A stretch of 57,063 bases of DNA from Prochlorococcus sp. AG-402-N21. Its GTDB lineage: Bacteria > Cyanobacteriota > Cyanobacteriia > PCC-6307 > Cyanobiaceae. The translations under genes and the position numbers were made by a program. The notes below the pieces were generated by a model, which was not told where the DNA came from, did no database searches, and worked only from the letters and a program-made list of their open reading frames with translations. Every line of letters starts with the position of its first letter. Position 1 is the first letter of the stretch. The stretch spans positions 1 to 57,063 of the forward strand of contig QCIW01000006.1 in assembly GCA_003216435.1 (NCBI GenBank). Reading direction: 5' to 3'. Shown in pieces: positions 56,394 to 57,063 of this stretch.

Positions 56394-57063
56394 TTAGGTA
56401 GAGGCTGATGAACGCCTTCTTTTTCTTCGAGGATCTTCAATCTCATCTGATGAAGATGATTCTTTATTCTCTTGATCATTGATCATATCTGTAGATTCAT
56501 TTGAGGTAATATCTAAATTTAGAGTGTCGCTTTCTTTATATTTTTCAGTAGTAGTATCTATAGAACCTTCATTTATAGATTTTTGACTATCTATAATTAC
56601 TTTGCTTGATAACTTCATTGAGGAACGTCCTTTTTTTCTTGATTTGCTTGTACCATTTGTTGCTTGCTCATTTGCTTCTTCTATAATTTTATTAGCATCT
56701 TCACCAGGTCTGACTATATATACCATTAAATTTTCATTGTTTGGTTGTTCTTCAAGTAGTAGTGTAGGACTTAAACCAAGATTGCTGTAAACCTCTTCTT
56801 CTTCTGGGGTAATATTTATAGGAATTGTTTCTACTTTTTGTCTGTGACTATGTACATCAGAAGGATTATCTTCGGTGTTACTTTGTGGAGTAATAGATAA
56901 ACCTAGATTCTCATTTTTGCCTTCATTTCCAGTATTATTTGTGTTTACTTTATTAGTTTCAATTGGAATGTTTTGGTTTGTTTGTTTGTTAATATCTTCT
57001 TCTTTTAGGAGATTGTTAGAACTTTCTAGATTTGTTGGAATTAGATTTTCTTGTGTATTTTCT
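56394..57063 (-). CDS. rne: RNase E, C-terminal part (continues past window edge)
   Basis: The minus-strand frame is open from the right edge to 56394, about 222 codons; an ATG at 56726 is internal and not a start. The segment is Asn/Ser/Glu-rich and disordered, with a conserved block [12 protein letters not shown] and [18 protein letters not shown], and ends in [13 protein letters not shown], the Arg-rich PNPase-binding tail known in cyanobacterial RNase E. The catalytic half lies beyond the window. Confidence 0.9.
   Translation of the reverse strand, partial: ENTQENLIPTNLESSNNLLKEEDINKQTNQNIPIETNKVNTNNTGNEGKNENLGLSITPQSNTEDNPSDVHSHRQKVETIPINITPEEEEVYSNLGLSPTLLLEEQPNNENLMVYIVRPGEDANKIIEEANEQATNGTSKSRKKGRSSMKLSSKVIIDSQKSINEGSIDTTTEKYKESDTLNLDITSNESTDMINDQENKESSSSDEIEDPRRKRRRSSAST

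Noticed and set aside
56394-56726. Separate 110-residue gene starting at the ATG at 56726
   Set aside because: The frame stays open to the window edge and carries RNase E C-terminal features, so the ATG is internal to rne.

Overview
The window reads as a chromosomal segment of a marine picocyanobacterium, most likely a low-light, AT-rich Prochlorococcus (SS120/MIT9211-like). This rests on photosystem I genes psaA, psaB, psaI and psaL, NDH-1 subunit NdhN, the clock-linked Fe-S protein LdpA, ferredoxin-dependent glutamate synthase, a tocopherol/plastoquinone-ring methyltransferase, very short intergenic gaps, frequent TTG/GTG starts, and rpsJ placed in the str cluster instead of at the head of the S10 cluster. 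No prophage, insertion sequence or CRISPR array was seen, so this is mostly core genome.

Layout. 0-9.5 kb: mixed housekeeping genes on both strands (CAAD membrane protein, fructosamine kinase, CrtD-type oxidoreductase, tyrA, a degenerate helicase-like gene, DUF2839, recA, a HAD hydrolase, tRNA-Gln, ldpA, ndhN). 9.8-26.4 kb: one long plus-strand ribosomal block (rplC to rplQ with secY, adk, rpoA; then truA, rplM, rpsI, rpmE, prfA). 26.4-33.8 kb: HNH protein, alr, tRNA-Ser, then a small accessory stretch (28.3-30.7 kb) of small membrane proteins, a candidate structured RNA and an orphan gene, followed by cell-wall genes (serine hydrolase, NlpC/P60) and a GT2 glycosyltransferase. 33.9-39.4 kb: photosystem I (psaI-psaL on plus, psaB/psaA on minus) with strong hairpin terminators between them. 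40-47.6 kb: CbiG-CobJ fusion, lipA, a YciI-like protein, Fd-GOGAT. 47.9-52.7 kb: str operon rpsL-rpsG-fusA-tuf-rpsJ. 52.8-57.1 kb: Lon-N protein, MPBQ methyltransferase, pheA, DUF1997, rnhB and the C-terminal part of RNase E, which runs off the right edge.

The observations most worth following are: (1) coding regions whose conserved N-termini extend upstream of any ATG/GTG/TTG (ldpA, the CbiG-CobJ gene, possibly a 36-codon ORF); (2) a three-hairpin RNA candidate at about 29985-30090 that shows ACTCCTCAC in a loop, a match to the start of the cyanobacterial Yfr1 motif; (3) two small membrane proteins sharing an ISVY-(L/I)-N plus hydrophobic C-terminal module, one with five near-identical 18-bp tandem repeats; (4) rpmJ at the standard locus encoding a cysteine-free, YkgO-like L36; (5) a LexA-type palindrome upstream of recA. 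No database search could be run, so family names come from motif recognition.
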